A DNA stretch of 64,000 nucleotides. It comes from Plantago ovata. Lineage: Eukaryota > Streptophyta > Magnoliopsida > Lamiales > Plantaginaceae. Positions within the stretch are counted from its first letter, which is position 1; each line of letters begins with the position of its first letter. The stretch spans positions 102,670,942 through 102,734,941 of the forward strand of contig CM051455.1 in assembly GCA_028274465.1 (NCBI GenBank), in the 5' to 3' direction. Positions 1 through 11,340 of the stretch are shown piece after piece. The notes beneath the pieces are model-generated. The model had not been told where the DNA came from. It saw nothing but the letters and a program-made list of their open reading frames with translations, and ran no database searches. Made by a program: the position numbers and the translations under genes.

Positions 1-320
1 TACTAGTCATATTCCTTACTCTCACAATCCATTAGTTTTCCTACAGATCTTGTACACTTTTTCTTATCATCATCATCATCATCTCTCAATTGTTTATCTT
101 CATCGATCATAAAACTGCACACGTCTCTCTTTTATTTGAACACTTTATAACACATTAACATGGTGTAGCACCAACAAAATTTATACTACACCAAGTGTTA
201 TGTACTTATATAACAACACATTTGCCTAGTTGAACATGGACTTATATAATTATATGCCACACCACTAAAATGTAGTACTTCTAAGTTTTACTGTGACATA
301 AGTCCTATATGTATCTAGAT
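1..320. other. 3' flank of the MYB gene, no gene seen
   Basis: AT-rich sequence downstream of the MYB stop codon. It contains a short TCA microsatellite (about 66-83) and no coding signal that I can support. Confidence 0.6.
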
Positions 321-1460
321 CTAGATACCAACAAGGTCATCTGGCTTCTTTAGTTGCCAAAATTCTTCGTCAAAGCTCCAAAAGATATTACTTAAATCTT
401 CTACGAAACAGTCCGCATCCGACACGTGGCAACTGGGCAATCCAAAAGCATCTTCTTGAGCATCCACTTGTTGCATATCATCATATCTGGTAGGAGCCTC
501 AACATGGTAAAAACAATTTGTGTCTAGTAACTTTCTACCATAGTCTTCTTGATCAGGGGTTAAATATCCTCCTGAAATCTCATGGTTATTGTTGGCTACT
601 TGGAAGTCATTATTGTCATTATTACAGTCCATTTTTACGGGTTCACATGGAATGGATGATATAGGAACATGGTTCAAAACAGAGGAAGTAGGAGATGGTG
701 AAGATGTTATGCAGGATGATGACTCTTGCTCCATTTTCTCCATCAATCTCGGCATCCAAAACGTACGAATCGCTTCTAGAAACTTGTTGCTGTTGGAATC
801 GATGTTAAGTTGTCGTGCTTGTTTCTGCACCCGTGTTCTCCAGTAGTTCTTGATTTCGTTATCTGTCCTCCCTGGCAAATTCTGAGCGATTTTCGACCAT
901 CTGAAAGTCCAAATTTATTCAAAATCAGGGACGAAAACGTGACGTTCCAAGTCTACAACATGAAACTTAACTTGTAATGTAGTATATTATGTTGTGTTGT
1001 ATATATAGCTAACCTGTTACCCCATTTGGAGTGTAATTCAAGAATCAATAGTTGTTCATGTGGAGTGAGATTTCCTCTCTTAATATCAGGCTTCAAATAG
1101 TTCAACCATCTCAGTCTGCAACTTTTCCCTGTCCTTTTAAGCCCTGATACAACAAATAATGTGCACACAATTCAGAATTCGATACTACGTAACATCGATT
1201 TCGTTTCCTGTTTTTAACTAGGACACTTAAACTCAACTAGCTATATCATTTCTCATAGTTCAAATGTGTGCTAAAGTAAAGTGATGTGAGCTTGTTGCAG
1301 TACCTGAAAGTTGGGCTAAGGAATTCCATCGGCCTTCGCCGTGAGATGATATGTACTGAATCAAGATGTTGTCTTCTTCAAGAGTCCAAGGACCTCTCCT
1401 GAGCTGGTCAGTGGTATCTGCTCCTCCGTGAAGAGGCTTAGATTTAGTCATCATCAACAA
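321..1460 (-). CDS. R2R3-MYB transcription factor, three exons
   Basis: Exons are 1460-1304, 1143-1014 and 900-321, all with GT/AG junctions; together they give 288 residues. The protein would act in the nucleus as a DNA-binding transcription regulator. R2 starts near residue 21 (RRGPWT), with tryptophans at 25, 45 and 65 and the block [20 protein letters not shown]3 follows and ends in [18 protein letters not shown]. Just after the repeats come [14 protein letters not shown] and [12 protein letters not shown], which resemble Arabidopsis subgroup 20 (the MYB2/MYB62/MYB78/MYB108/MYB112 group, linked to stress, hormone and senescence responses). The C-terminal half is acidic and Ser/Asn-rich, as in activation regions, and ends near [13 protein letters not shown]. 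Intron positions are those usual for this family. The start chosen is the first ATG; two more Met codons follow at residues 3-4. No frameshift or internal stop is seen. Subgroup placement is inference. Confidence 0.93.
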
Positions 1461-1548
1461 GAAAGAGAGAGGAGGAATTAAAAAGGTGGAATATATTGTG
1501 GTTCAAGTTATAAGTTGAGTGTTGAAGTTATATAGTAGTGGAGAGTTA

Positions 1549-1560
1549 CATATTTAAAGG
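1549..1560 (-). promoter_or_regulatory. TATA-like box of the MYB gene
   Basis: On the minus strand this reads CCTTTAAATATG, about 90 bp upstream of the MYB start codon. The position fits a plant TATA box with a 5' UTR of about 50-60 bases. Another AT-rich candidate lies near 1528-1536. Confidence 0.4.
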
Positions 1561-2290
1561 CCCACGGGAGAATTTATAGCACATCTTGATTAGTTGCAAG
1601 ATCAGATTAACTGAAAATTGTAGACCCCATTTTGAGTTTACTTTTCGATTACTTCTATACAGAAGGAGTAATGATTATATTGGTCATGTTTAGTACGAGC
1701 TTCTCGGCGAGATTATGAGGTAGATGTGTTTATTTGACAATCTGAGTGAAATATTAAACGGGCGTTGTCACAAATAGTAATGCACTTGAGTTTTTATTTG
1801 AATATTTTATTATATTCGAGTCTTATTGATGTATTGTTGAGAGAGTTGTCACTAAAAAGAGGGTTCGATGGTGATCGGTTGGATTAACCGTACATAGTGA
1901 ACACTAAGAAAATGACAATGATATATCCAAATGGTATATCACACGGGAATAGTACAAGATACTATACTAAGACATCAGTGGCCTGCTCTATCTCTTCATC
2001 GTCCTTCATTGGTAGTCTTACATGTACCTGCGCGTAGGGGGAAGAAAGGAAGTTAATCTCTTTTGACCGGCTTGCCTTGGAAAAATCGGTAAAAGACTTT
2101 ACTTGAGCTATGAAATAGCTATTAGAGAGTAGTATATTGAGCGAGTAGAATGAATGTTACCTCTAAATGTGACCCCAAGACCTCTATAATATAGAAGCAG
2201 TCATGTAAGGGACCCTTCTTCCATGTATTCCGGCTTTAGCTCTGTTCTTCTGTACTTCATGTATGCTAAACGCAGACAAGGTATCCGTAG
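1561..2290. other. MYB upstream region, no gene seen
   Basis: Presumed promoter and intergenic sequence. I see no coding region or clear repeat. Confidence 0.4.
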
Positions 2291-2291
2291 G

Positions 2292-2532
2292 GCGGGGAGC
2301 TTCTTCTTGTGCGGAGATGATCTTCAGCGTTACTCCATCCGCGTAGGTCTTGCGAGACTACCATGCGGGAGCCTTCTTCCTGCGAGCCAGGCTATGATTT
2401 ACGCTCTGATCTTGGCAGGTCTTCTTCCCGCAAACTGGGCTACGTGATAGTCACCTTTTCCTGCGGGTTTTCTTCCCGCATACGGGCCACGTGGTGGTTC
2501 CTTTTCCCGCGGGTCTTATTTCTGCGGGGCGG
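2292..2532 (+). repeat. GC-rich degenerate tandem repeat, units about 46-50 bp
   Basis: Successive units begin with GCGGG or GCAGG, continue with TCTTCTTCCCGCA-like text, then a GGGC(T/C)ACGTG block and a pyrimidine stretch. The clearest units are 2365-2414, 2415-2462 and 2463-2508, with a partial unit at 2509-2532. GC content is much higher than in the flanks. Open frames across it have no recognisable domain. Confidence 0.6.
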
Positions 2533-3008
2533 ATATTTCATGTCATATCAGACAATACAATATGATCCAAATAAATATCCTACATAAATGCTTAATTTGT
2601 TGATGAATTAACTATTATATTTACAAAACAACTAATTTATAGAAAACCTAAGAGAAAACTATTTACCTATCAACTTCCAATCATTTGTCATATGAACTAC
2701 TACTAATAAGCTAGCTAGATGATACATAATTTAGACTTTGCTATCTTCCTCCGGAAAACAACTCAATCCAGTTTAGTTTGATGCAAATTTACTTAATTGT
2801 TTTTCATGATACAAGTAAGCCCAATTAAATTTTCTTTAGAAGAAGAGAATATAACTTTATTATTGCTAGTTCGGTTAAATAGTACTCTGTTGGGATAGTT
2901 AAATATTTTTTATCATTTATTTTTGTTGACTATTTTTCGGTCACCCTATCGTAGAAAAAATTTGGAAACATTACAAGTATTATATTTAAAGGATTAAAAT
3001 AGAATAAT
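2533..3008. other. AT-rich intergenic, nothing recognised
   Basis: No ORF, RNA gene or repeat border could be supported here. Confidence 0.5.
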
Positions 3009-3010
3009 TA

Positions 3011-3214
3011 TCTCCGCGTTCCATTTTAATCATCGTAAACTGACTTTTTTGTTTTTGAACTTTGACGGTAGATTACTTCTAAATTACACATGATTAGTAT
3101 GGGTATATAACAAATTTATATTAGAAAATATACTTGATTTTATTTTCTAATATAATTTAGCAGTAATTTCGAATTAAAATCAACTTTAAAAAGTTTAAAA
3201 TGAAACTGATAGAG
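3011..3214. mobile_element. Stowaway-like MITE (204 bp)
   Basis: The left end reads TCTCCGCGTTCCATTTTAAT and the right end, reverse-complemented, reads CTCTATCAGTTTCATTTTAA. Both are flanked by TA (3009-3010 and 3215-3216). Length, AT-rich interior, TA target and CTCC-type ends fit Stowaway (Tc1/mariner) MITEs. The inverted repeats are imperfect. Confidence 0.5.
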
Positions 3215-4957
3215 TATATATATCTATCACTTTTTAATTTTTCTCTATTTTTATTTAAAATGAATAGTTAATAAGAGTACATTGTCTATATATTAAATAT
3301 TTAGTGAAGACTTAAAAAGAGTGATTTGGAGCAGTGTGAGTCAAGTGATCTCACATGAGGGGGGAGGTGCTTGTGGACGTTGATTTGGTCAACATCGAGA
3401 TTATTTTGTTAGTAATTTTCATATTTTGACATTATTTGTTAGTCCAAATTTTGGCATTGAGGTCACGTCTTATCAGCGCTGAATTAAGTAGTTGATGTAA
3501 TTTATACAAATAACAAAATAAAAGCATGAAATTTCTCACTATAGCAAGCATATAGTAGTAAGATACACTGAATTCAAGTTCCTCTCAACCAAGTCACATC
3601 GGACAACACCCCATTACATTGTGGTTGCTACAAATTGGTCCCATTCTTTCTTTTTAACGAATTACCAATCATATAACTCCAATATTCACTCAGGTTCGAA
3701 CCTCTAACCCCTCGGGTACTACTCTAATCTCTAACGCTTTACTAGTAAACCATCATTACAAATAAATTCAGCCCACTTATTAAATTCAGTTTGGTTTAAA
3801 AAAATTCAAATGAATTAAACATGAATTGAACTAATTTTATTTTGGGGCATATTTAGTCTCTTTTTTTTCACAGTAGTCATTCGAAGGTCAATTTATTTTC
3901 TTTGAAGCTGCACATTTCAAGATTTTTCTTGCGGCCCAAAATGTCAAGAAAATTGTCTAAATAGTATCATGACATATGCACTTGATTCAAAATGCACTCA
4001 CACGAGAAGTGTTGCAAAGGATATGTGGTTTGCAATTTTAAATTAAATATTTAAGAAAGAAACACAAAGAGATGGGTGGGTGAAATAAGGAAATAACAAA
4101 GAAAATGCCTAGAAGAAATTTGGAGAGTAAACAAAAGGAAAGCATGTTCTTGGAAATCAATCTTTTTGTGGCCTTCTTCTCTAGTATTTCGTTTTCCATG
4201 GAATTATAACTTCTAGCGATTGCCAAGAGAAACGTGCTTGACCAGTATATCCGTATATAGTAGCATTATGTATAGATATAAAGTAAGAAACGTGGAATAT
4301 TTTGGGTTGATAAGTAGAACTAGGGCGGCAAGAAATTTTGGGATCATAATAATACTACTGCAAGCTAGTAGTAATATATTAATTCCAATGATCTGTGGTT
4401 AAAGACAATGATGTCGCTCCTCAAGCGAAAACATTGTTTCCCTCTTACCGAAAAACGTAACGGTACTCTAGCTCGAGTGCCACTTGCCTCAGTTAAGAAA
4501 ACGAGCAAGTCTCCGGCTCGAATTCTAGACACTATATGAGCTCGAGATGATGTTAGAGGGCAAAACAAAAGGAAAAGAAAAAAAAAGTTGGGGTTTTGTA
4601 TAGTTAAATAAATGGCTCATAAATTTTTGTTGGGACAAAAAATTACAAATATATATCAACCGAGTTTATAGAAATAAATCAATGAATCTAGGCTATGGTA
4701 AAACTTCATCTGATGTCTGAACACAAATATCAAATGAAAACCAAGCTCAAGCGTGCAAAATTTTAATCTATGGAGAACAATGATAAAAAGATGAAGTGAA
4801 GGTCTTTTCTGCATACCTTTGAATTATAAAATAGAGTACGTAATTATTACAACAATGATGATATTTAGCACCGTGTTAAGCGAATAAGTGGAAATCTCAA
4901 ATGCTTAGTAATAATGGGCACGTGACACATCTATAAAAATAATGAATACGTGCTATA
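3215..4957. other. AT-rich intergenic, nothing recognised
   Basis: Short open frames on both strands look like chance. A slightly GC-richer patch at 4410-4560 has no recognisable product. Confidence 0.45.
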
Positions 4958-4959
4958 CG

Positions 4960-5040
4960 TTTTTTTTGTTAACAGCTAATTATTTTTATTTATCAAACGA
5001 AAAAGAAAGAGCATAAGTAATGCTTATACTTGTATTAAAA
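4960..5040 (-). mobile_element. LINE 3' end, first copy
   Basis: Read on the minus strand, a TTATGCTCTTTC block is followed by T/A-rich text (ATAAAAATAATTAGCTGTT) and a poly(A) run (poly-T at 4960-4967 on the plus strand). This block plus tail is typical of plant L1-type LINE 3' ends, and two further copies follow within 500 bp. The 5' limit is not defined. Confidence 0.45.
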
Positions 5041-5345
5041 TACAATTTTGACACTTAAAACTATGTATAATATGCCCACATTTTTCCTTTTTTTTTGCAA
5101 TTTTTTGTTCCTATTTTTTTGCCAGTTTCAGCTATGTCAATCGAGTAATGGCCACGCTTGCTATTGTTCACTTTTATTTTTCGTTAAAAAGCTAAGTACA
5201 AAAAATTAGATACTATACTCTAGTAACTATGTATTATCTAATTGGACATCAGACAATCTATATTATCTAAAATGAATTTTACCTCATCTTATCTTATGGT
5301 ACAAAATTTTGTTTTGATTTAGCATATAAAATCCCCCCCCCCCCC

Positions 5346-5425
5346 TTTTTTTTTATTACACGGCTAAAATTTTTATTAATTAAAAGAAAGAGCATAAGTG
5401 ATGCTCGAAACGATTACAAATACAT
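5346..5425 (-). mobile_element. LINE 3' end, second copy
   Basis: Same arrangement as the first copy: TTATGCTCTTTC on the minus strand, TTAATAAAAATTTTAGCCG, then a poly(A) tail at 5346-5354. It is bordered by a 13-C run at 5333-5345. It appears to be a short 5'-truncated LINE. Confidence 0.45.
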
Positions 5426-5441
5426 GCAAGATCAACACCCA

Positions 5442-7100
5442 TTTTTTTTTAAACAGCAAAATTTTATTTAAGAATAAGAAAGAGCATAAGATATGCTCGG
5501 CTTAATTACAAGGTAGTTCAAAACCAGAAACAAACCGGTTCACAATACATCTAAACCTCGAACAACAAGGCTAACATACAACCACACATGGAGTCAATCT
5601 AAACCCAAGAATACATTATAACAATTCCAAACTAAATCCAACCTCTAGTATCATCCAATCCACATATCAATTAAAACCATCCGTCAATTCATAAGATAAT
5701 AGCATCTCAAACATCTGTTATGACTGTGCCGCTACTTAGCTCACCCCCTCCCCCCTCCTCCCGTCTAGTATGTCCGTCCTACTAGCAGGAGGCCAAGAAC
5801 TCGGGGAGTTTGCAAGTTGTACTACCAACTCTTGACTAAGTCCAAAGGAGGGTCATATCTTTCAGTGCAAGTCTAGGGGACTTAGCAAGAAAAGAAAGAT
5901 GATTTTCTCCTTAGGGTCACGGGACACTCACAGAAGAAGAGAAGCACCATAACCGTTAATTACATAATGAAGTACCCCTAGTCAATCTCCTACACCCTAT
6001 GCCCTTTCGGACAAGTGGCAAAGAATTGAAAGATGTGGTCCGGGGTAATAGGGAGAGAGATACCATACCTTCACCACCCTAAACACCGGTTGTCAAAACC
6101 AAAACCAAATAGAGTATTTTTCTCATGTCTTGTTATCCATAGAAAAACCGCCTCCTACTAAACATCGAGAAGATCCATCATGAAAAACCTAAACCTCAAA
6201 CAAATCCAATTTCATCCGGTACCCAATAAACCGACATGTCTCAACAACACTAATCATCGTAACCCCAACAAACTCACTCCTACACTCACCACCCCCCTAA
6301 ACATCACCAAACCCGCACGAGCTTCTCCACAATCAAACTCCATGGACACGCAATTCATCGAACACCTTCCAAGTAAAACCGATCTTTCCAAAACCTCCAC
6401 ACCTCAACAACACTCAGCATCATAACCGCAACAATCCACACTCCTACAATCACCATCCCCCTAATCATCTCCAAAGTCCAAACCCTCACCAGCTTCCCCA
6501 CAATCAAAACTCCACACCAATTCAAATCTACACCCAAGTAAATAACTAAAAAGGAGAAAAATAATTCATATTACACCCCTGCATCATCACTTTAGACGCA
6601 CCAGTATCCACATCAAACAAGCCCAAGTGAGAAAGAGAATAAAGTCCCTGAACAAGAAATAATTCACTGCCTCTTCACAAAAACACTTCCAGTAGCTCAA
6701 AACCACATCTAACCAATACCATACAACCAAGTTCAACTGAGCTAACATCAAAAGAAATTGAAAAAACTTCAAGACCAAGCTTCTCCAAACCGCTCCAAAC
6801 CATTTTCAAAATCAAAATCGGACCGATCTTTGAGGTAATAGATCCACACGCAACCTTCTGGCCTCTCTACTTTTCTCCACTTGAAGCCTCGGCTATCCAA
6901 CGTCTTTGTCTCACCATTTTCTCCAGTTGTCTCACCTTATTTCCGATTTCCACATCCTTTAACTAAACATCAATAACTCCGCTTCCTTAACCTCCAGGTG
7001 CATCACTAAACTCTAAACTCAAGCAAACAGATCTGCGACACATCATCGCGTTTTATAAATTGCGCAAAATCCCCTTGTGTTGTGATAAACTATGCACACT
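5442..7100 (-). mobile_element. LINE 3' end, third copy, possibly longer 5'-truncated element
   Basis: The tail (poly-T 5442-5450) is followed on the minus strand by TAAATAAAATTTTGCTGTTT and the GCATATCTTATGCTCTTTC block. Upstream (to higher coordinates) the sequence is G/T-rich on the minus strand to about 7.1 kb and may belong to the same element. No reverse transcriptase motif was found, so only the first 100 bases or so are secure. No TSD was located. Confidence 0.35.
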
Positions 7101-7277
7101 CGCCCTCAAACATAACATTCTGTTAAAATTGACTAACATAATTTAATTCGACCACTTACAAATTTTATATTTACCTAAATTTTAATAAGTTTTCGCAAAA
7201 ATAAAACCCCTCTCTTTGAAAATGAATATATAGATAAATGAAAGAGGTAAAATATATTATAAAGAAATGAAGGTTAA

Positions 7278-7293
7278 GATTATTTTTCAACAG
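7278..7293. repeat. Left TSD of SINE
   Basis: GATTATTTTTCAACAG matches the copy at 7427-7442 (GATGATTTTTCGACAG) at 14 of 16 positions and directly abuts the SINE body. Confidence 0.7.
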
Positions 7294-7426
7294 GAGTTAT
7301 AAGGATGGCCGAGTAGTAAGGGTGCTGGAGTAGTAAGAAGAGGTCAGTGGTTCGATCTCCAACGGAGGCATAAAGTGGTTTAGGATATTTGTAAGTTTAG
7401 TTTAGATTGGTCGTTTAAACAAAAAA
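7294..7426 (+). mobile_element. tRNA-derived SINE (133 bp)
   Basis: The 5' part contains a Pol III A box-like block (TGGCCGAGTAGTAAGG) and a B box (GGTTCGATCTCC). This resembles a tRNA head of Leu/Ser type (GGATGGCCGAG start). The body ends in an A-rich tail (AAACAAAAAA) and is flanked by a 16-bp imperfect TSD. Length, promoter boxes, tail and TSD together define a SINE mobilised by a LINE. Another B-box-like motif (GAGTTCAATCCC) lies downstream near 7470 without a clear body. Confidence 0.75.
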
Positions 7427-7442
7427 GATGATTTTTCGACAG
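7427..7442. repeat. Right TSD of SINE
   Basis: Partner of the repeat at 7278-7293, with two mismatches. Confidence 0.7.
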
Positions 7443-7689
7443 ATCAACCTCAACTAAAATGAAAATGAGAGGTGTAGAGTTCAATCCCTAACGGAATCAT
7501 AAGGTAAATTCCTTATAGCTTTAGTAATCAACCATTATTAGCCTAGACTTGTGCTAAGCATACTACTTGTTGATATTACAATATGTCTAGTTCGTATTCG
7601 ACGTTCTTTGACAAACTAAGAAGTATCATTGCGTCTTTAGTATCTCAACCATCTCTACCTTCCCGTCCGTGCTTTGATGGTCCTTACCT

Positions 7690-8260
7690 ACAAGGTAAAA
7701 TTATAAGGTTCTCAGAATTATAGTCCAAGACCAAATAAAGGTCCGGAGAAATTGATCTTATGGAGCCACGGAAGAACAACTACGGAAGAATGTGTATTTC
7801 TATACAATCAGGTTAGATTTCGGTATGACATTATTCAGTACCTTAATTACTTGACCACTTTTATTAGATGAATCAAGAACCGACCTAGGAAGAGCTACGG
7901 ATGAAGTGAGCAACGAAAGAAGTGGAAGATTCTAGAAGGCTCATGAAGATACACCTAGTGGGCCTGGGCCAAGTCCATAAATGTCAACGTTCGGCCTACT
8001 ATGTACACGTGGAAGAACGAGAAGACGAAAAATGTCAGGTAGAGATTGGACCGACATAGAGGAGACCAATACCTATAAAAGGAGCACTAATCCCTAATTA
8101 AAATCCAGGTATCAAGTATTAAGAATTAATTACTCTCAGTCATGACACTTAGACAAGGACTGCTACCAACCTCCTTTAAGAAAAGTCTCTCTTCGGTTTG
8201 ACTTCGGGCAAATCGACATAATCACACCTCCACATGTGCATATGTAAATTTCAGGTACTG
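7690..8260 (+). repeat. Possible degenerate LTR fragment
   Basis: A TATA-like CTATAAAAGG near 8082-8091 is followed by an R-region-like stretch with TCTCTCTTCGG and CTTCGGGCAAATCG, similar in style to gypsy LTRs. No second copy, clear borders or TSD were found in the window. This is a weak call. Confidence 0.3.
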
Positions 8261-8476
8261 AAGAAGTCATTCACATGTACTTAGAAAAGACATTGCACCC
8301 AAAGAGGAAATTTGATGATCTATGAGACTATGGTGATTTAGTGAGCACGTGAACTTTTTGTGTATCATAACGAATTAGTAACCTACTGTAAATCGTTATT
8401 TGGACATGAATACTACATGATTGAAGAATCAAACGAGTTTTTTTTTTTAAAACGACCAATATTTCAACTACTTTTA

Positions 8477-8485
8477 CACTCCTGC
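8477..8485. repeat. Left TSD of MULE-like MITE
   Basis: CACTCCTGC is repeated directly at 8923-8931. The match can be extended to CACTCCTGCTAT, so the TSD is 9 to 12 bp depending on where the element end is placed. Confidence 0.65.
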
Positions 8486-8922
8486 TATGAAGCACGGAAA
8501 CTTCAAATGACCTGACGTTTCCTTAGGAAACGTTTCCTCTACGTTTCCTTGCCGGAAACTTATGGACTACCTTCTTGGACATTTGATAATTTTTTTACTT
8601 AATTATTTTTGTCCATAATATGTGTTATGTGTTGTCTATTGCATGTAAGGAAAATATATTTTGTTAATTGCTCAAATGTCACTTTAGAAATACGTATATT
8701 ATACATATTTCAACTATTATGTTGTTTGTAGTTTGATTTGACTAATTTATCTATTTATTTGGTTGTTTAGTATTTATAAGTTTATAAATATTATTTTACA
8801 TATTAACTATATATTTAAATATATAAAAATTTAAACGTTTCCTACACGTTTCCGTTTCCTACTTTTTTTGAATTTTGACGTTTCCACGTATCCGTTTTCG
8901 CTTCCGTTTCTGTGCTTCCTAG
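8486..8922. mobile_element. Non-autonomous terminal-inverted-repeat element, probably Mutator-like (437 bp)
   Basis: The left end TATGAAGCACGGAAAC pairs with the reverse complement of the right end, CTAGGAAGCACAGAAAC. A 9-bp (up to 12-bp) direct repeat flanks it. Both subterminal regions hold clustered CGTTTCC/GGAAACG motifs, while the centre is very AT-rich. The TSD length favours Mutator over hAT. There is no coding capacity. Confidence 0.7.
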
Positions 8923-8931
8923 CACTCCTGC

Positions 8932-9911
8932 TATACAATATCCTATACCACCTTATATCTCCACACCTAAACCTCTTTATATCTCCGTTAAGTATTGAAT
9001 CCTGCACCTTTTCTTCATTAACCCAACTCCATTCCATTATATGAGATGGTGGTTTGTGATTGATATGGATTAGGAATATTTGCCATGCTTAAATGGATTA
9101 GATCTACCTAGCTAATATAAGCGCGTGTCATCCTCATGTTACTTTTGGGCTAAAGTTTTGAGGTAATTATGAAAATGATGGATGCATGGATGAGGTAACC
9201 CTTTAAGTCCCATCCTAACCGATGGAGTACAGTGACTTGTATCTGGCAAAAATGGCACTAACCTTTCTATCGCACCATTATTTGCTTCAAAGGTTATGAT
9301 TCATGGTTCCCTTTCGATGAAAGGTTATGATTCATGGTTCCTTTCGATCAAATTACTTTCTAAATTTTCATTATATAATTTTATTATATATTTTAGCATT
9401 ATAATTTAAAAGTAATTAATTTGTAGTTAAATAAAAAACTGTTGACCAGAAAAAGTCAAAATGGATAAAGTTTCTGAAACGGAGATAGTACAATACCTTC
9501 TCTAACTAATAAGTACTATAGATAAAAGGAAAATACTATAATGGTGAATTTAAGTCGCGACGAATCAGGAATGTCTAAGTTTTACAAATTTATTATGGTA
9601 AAAACTCATACTTCAGGTTCAGGTCATGGGATGAAATTTTACTTCTTGGAGGTACAAAAATCCATCTAGGTTCCCGGAACACTGGAAGTAGTTAGGATTA
9701 TCCAAAGTGACTAAGTGTGTTAGTGAGGTTGAAAACTTGAATCATGAGTGATGAAGAAAGTCGGAGGTTCCCTGATTTTAGAATGGAGAGACCGATTAGT
9801 CTAGTCTTTCATTTTTCATTACTCTAGCTTACAGTTCATAGAGTGTATACGGATGGTGGAATTCTGAAAGTTTAAACACCAAGTACCAGACATGCCCCAT
9901 GGCAAAATATA
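8932..9911. other. Intergenic with one short tandem duplication
   Basis: A unit of 30-31 bp (AAAGGTTATGATTCATGG...) is duplicated head to tail at 9289-9319 and 9320-9349. Otherwise nothing is recognised. Confidence 0.5.
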
Positions 9912-9913
9912 TA

Positions 9914-10151
9914 CTTTTTCCATTTCATTAATAACTTCCTCTTCGCTTAACATACTTTGTGTTTGACCGTACGTTACTCCTAAATTGTACGATGTAATTC
10001 TTTTTTAAAGTTATATAAATAAAGTTCATAAGTTAGTAGTATTTTAAATATTTTTTTAAATTTTTTTTATCAATATAATTTAGGTGTAATATACAATTCA
10101 AACATGACAACCGTTGACCCAAGAGGAAGTTTGTAATGAAATGGAGTAAGT
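9914..10151. mobile_element. Stowaway-like MITE (238 bp)
   Basis: The left end CTTTTTCCATTTCATTAATA and the reverse-complemented right end CTTACTCCATTTCATTACAA form an inverted repeat that continues through AACTTCCTCTT. TA dinucleotides flank it (9912-9913 and 10152-10153). Size and ends fit Stowaway. Confidence 0.7.
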
Positions 10152-10153
10152 AA

Positions 10154-11340
10154 TTAATTATGAAGTATGTGACCAAAATTGGGTAATGGAAAAAAGAATG
10201 GCACTTGCACAAAAAGTGACCATATGGGATATGGCTTAGTACAAAAACAACTAGTTGAGGTGGGGGTCGGAATTTGAGTTTGACGGGGGTGCTAAAACTG
10301 TTGCTCCTTGCTACTTACTTTAACTGAAAAGCAAAGATGCATGTAAGGATGTGATGACAATTGAATAGAACTAAAGCTTACAAGTTATACAATATGAGTG
10401 ATCCATCGGTTGTTTGATATAGTAGCTAGATAGAATGGGAATCCATTATTGTTGTGGGGGTCTTCTTCTAAGCCTCGAGGTTAATTAGCTACTAGGTCTT
10501 TTCTTGTTTGGGCAATGATTCTTTTCCTAGGCTTTGATGCCCTGTCCTTTTATCCATTTCTGGATATGAATGCAATAAAAGTTAAAAGTCACTCTGTGTT
10601 TTTCCTTTTTACTGCCTCAATAGCTATAATAATTGGTTCATATTTGTGACATGTGTGATGCATGTATGGGCAAATAATTGGTTTGGTTTCCACGAGTTAT
10701 TATGTTATAATGGAGTTCGTAAAATGATTCTGATTATGTAGAAGTGATTATGGGAGGAACATTCTCATAGTCGCTTTTTTCATATTGGATGCTTAACAGT
10801 GCGATTTCACGTCCAATTTCGTGATGGTATAATTGATCACTACTGAAATGCCAAATTGATCCCTTCTATTTCATCACAGGATATGATTCTTGGTACAAAT
10901 TAACATGCAAAACCGATTCTTTCTTTCTGCACTATCCCCTCACAAGTCATTTTCATCAAACTTATGTTAAGGTCATCATCTATCCTAATGTTATAAGAGA
11001 ATATAGAATCATATCATATATGTTCATGTAAATACACTTTTGTATACATGCAAATGCAAATCTTATTAATTAATACTCCCCTTTCTCCCAATAATATTTA
11101 TCCGTATTCACTTCGCCCAATTGGTTTCTACTTTAATTATTAAAATACAATGATGAAATATTTAACAAATTTTAATTTGAAATAATTTTTTTGTTAAGGA
11201 GCTACAGAGGAGAGAATCACCGAAGTACTCACGACAGACAATATACTTCCAAAATAAATATTTTGAAATTATTTTCTTTACAATGAATTATAATTAATTT
11301 GAGGGTGAATCGAACATTGAAAAATCAATAAAATAAGTTA
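10154..11340. other. AT-rich intergenic, nothing firm
   Basis: A CTCCCCTTTCTCCC motif near 11073-11090 resembles one end of a Stowaway element, but no partner end was found. Confidence 0.4.

Noticed and set aside
4365..4568. Arg-rich 67-codon minus-strand frame
   Set aside because: No domain, no splice or promoter context.
6180..6778. Frames on both strands in the possible LINE region
   Set aside because: No reverse transcriptase or endonuclease motif; composition bias explains the open stretches.
11073..11330. Second Stowaway-type MITE
   Set aside because: Only one end resembles the consensus; no matching right end found.
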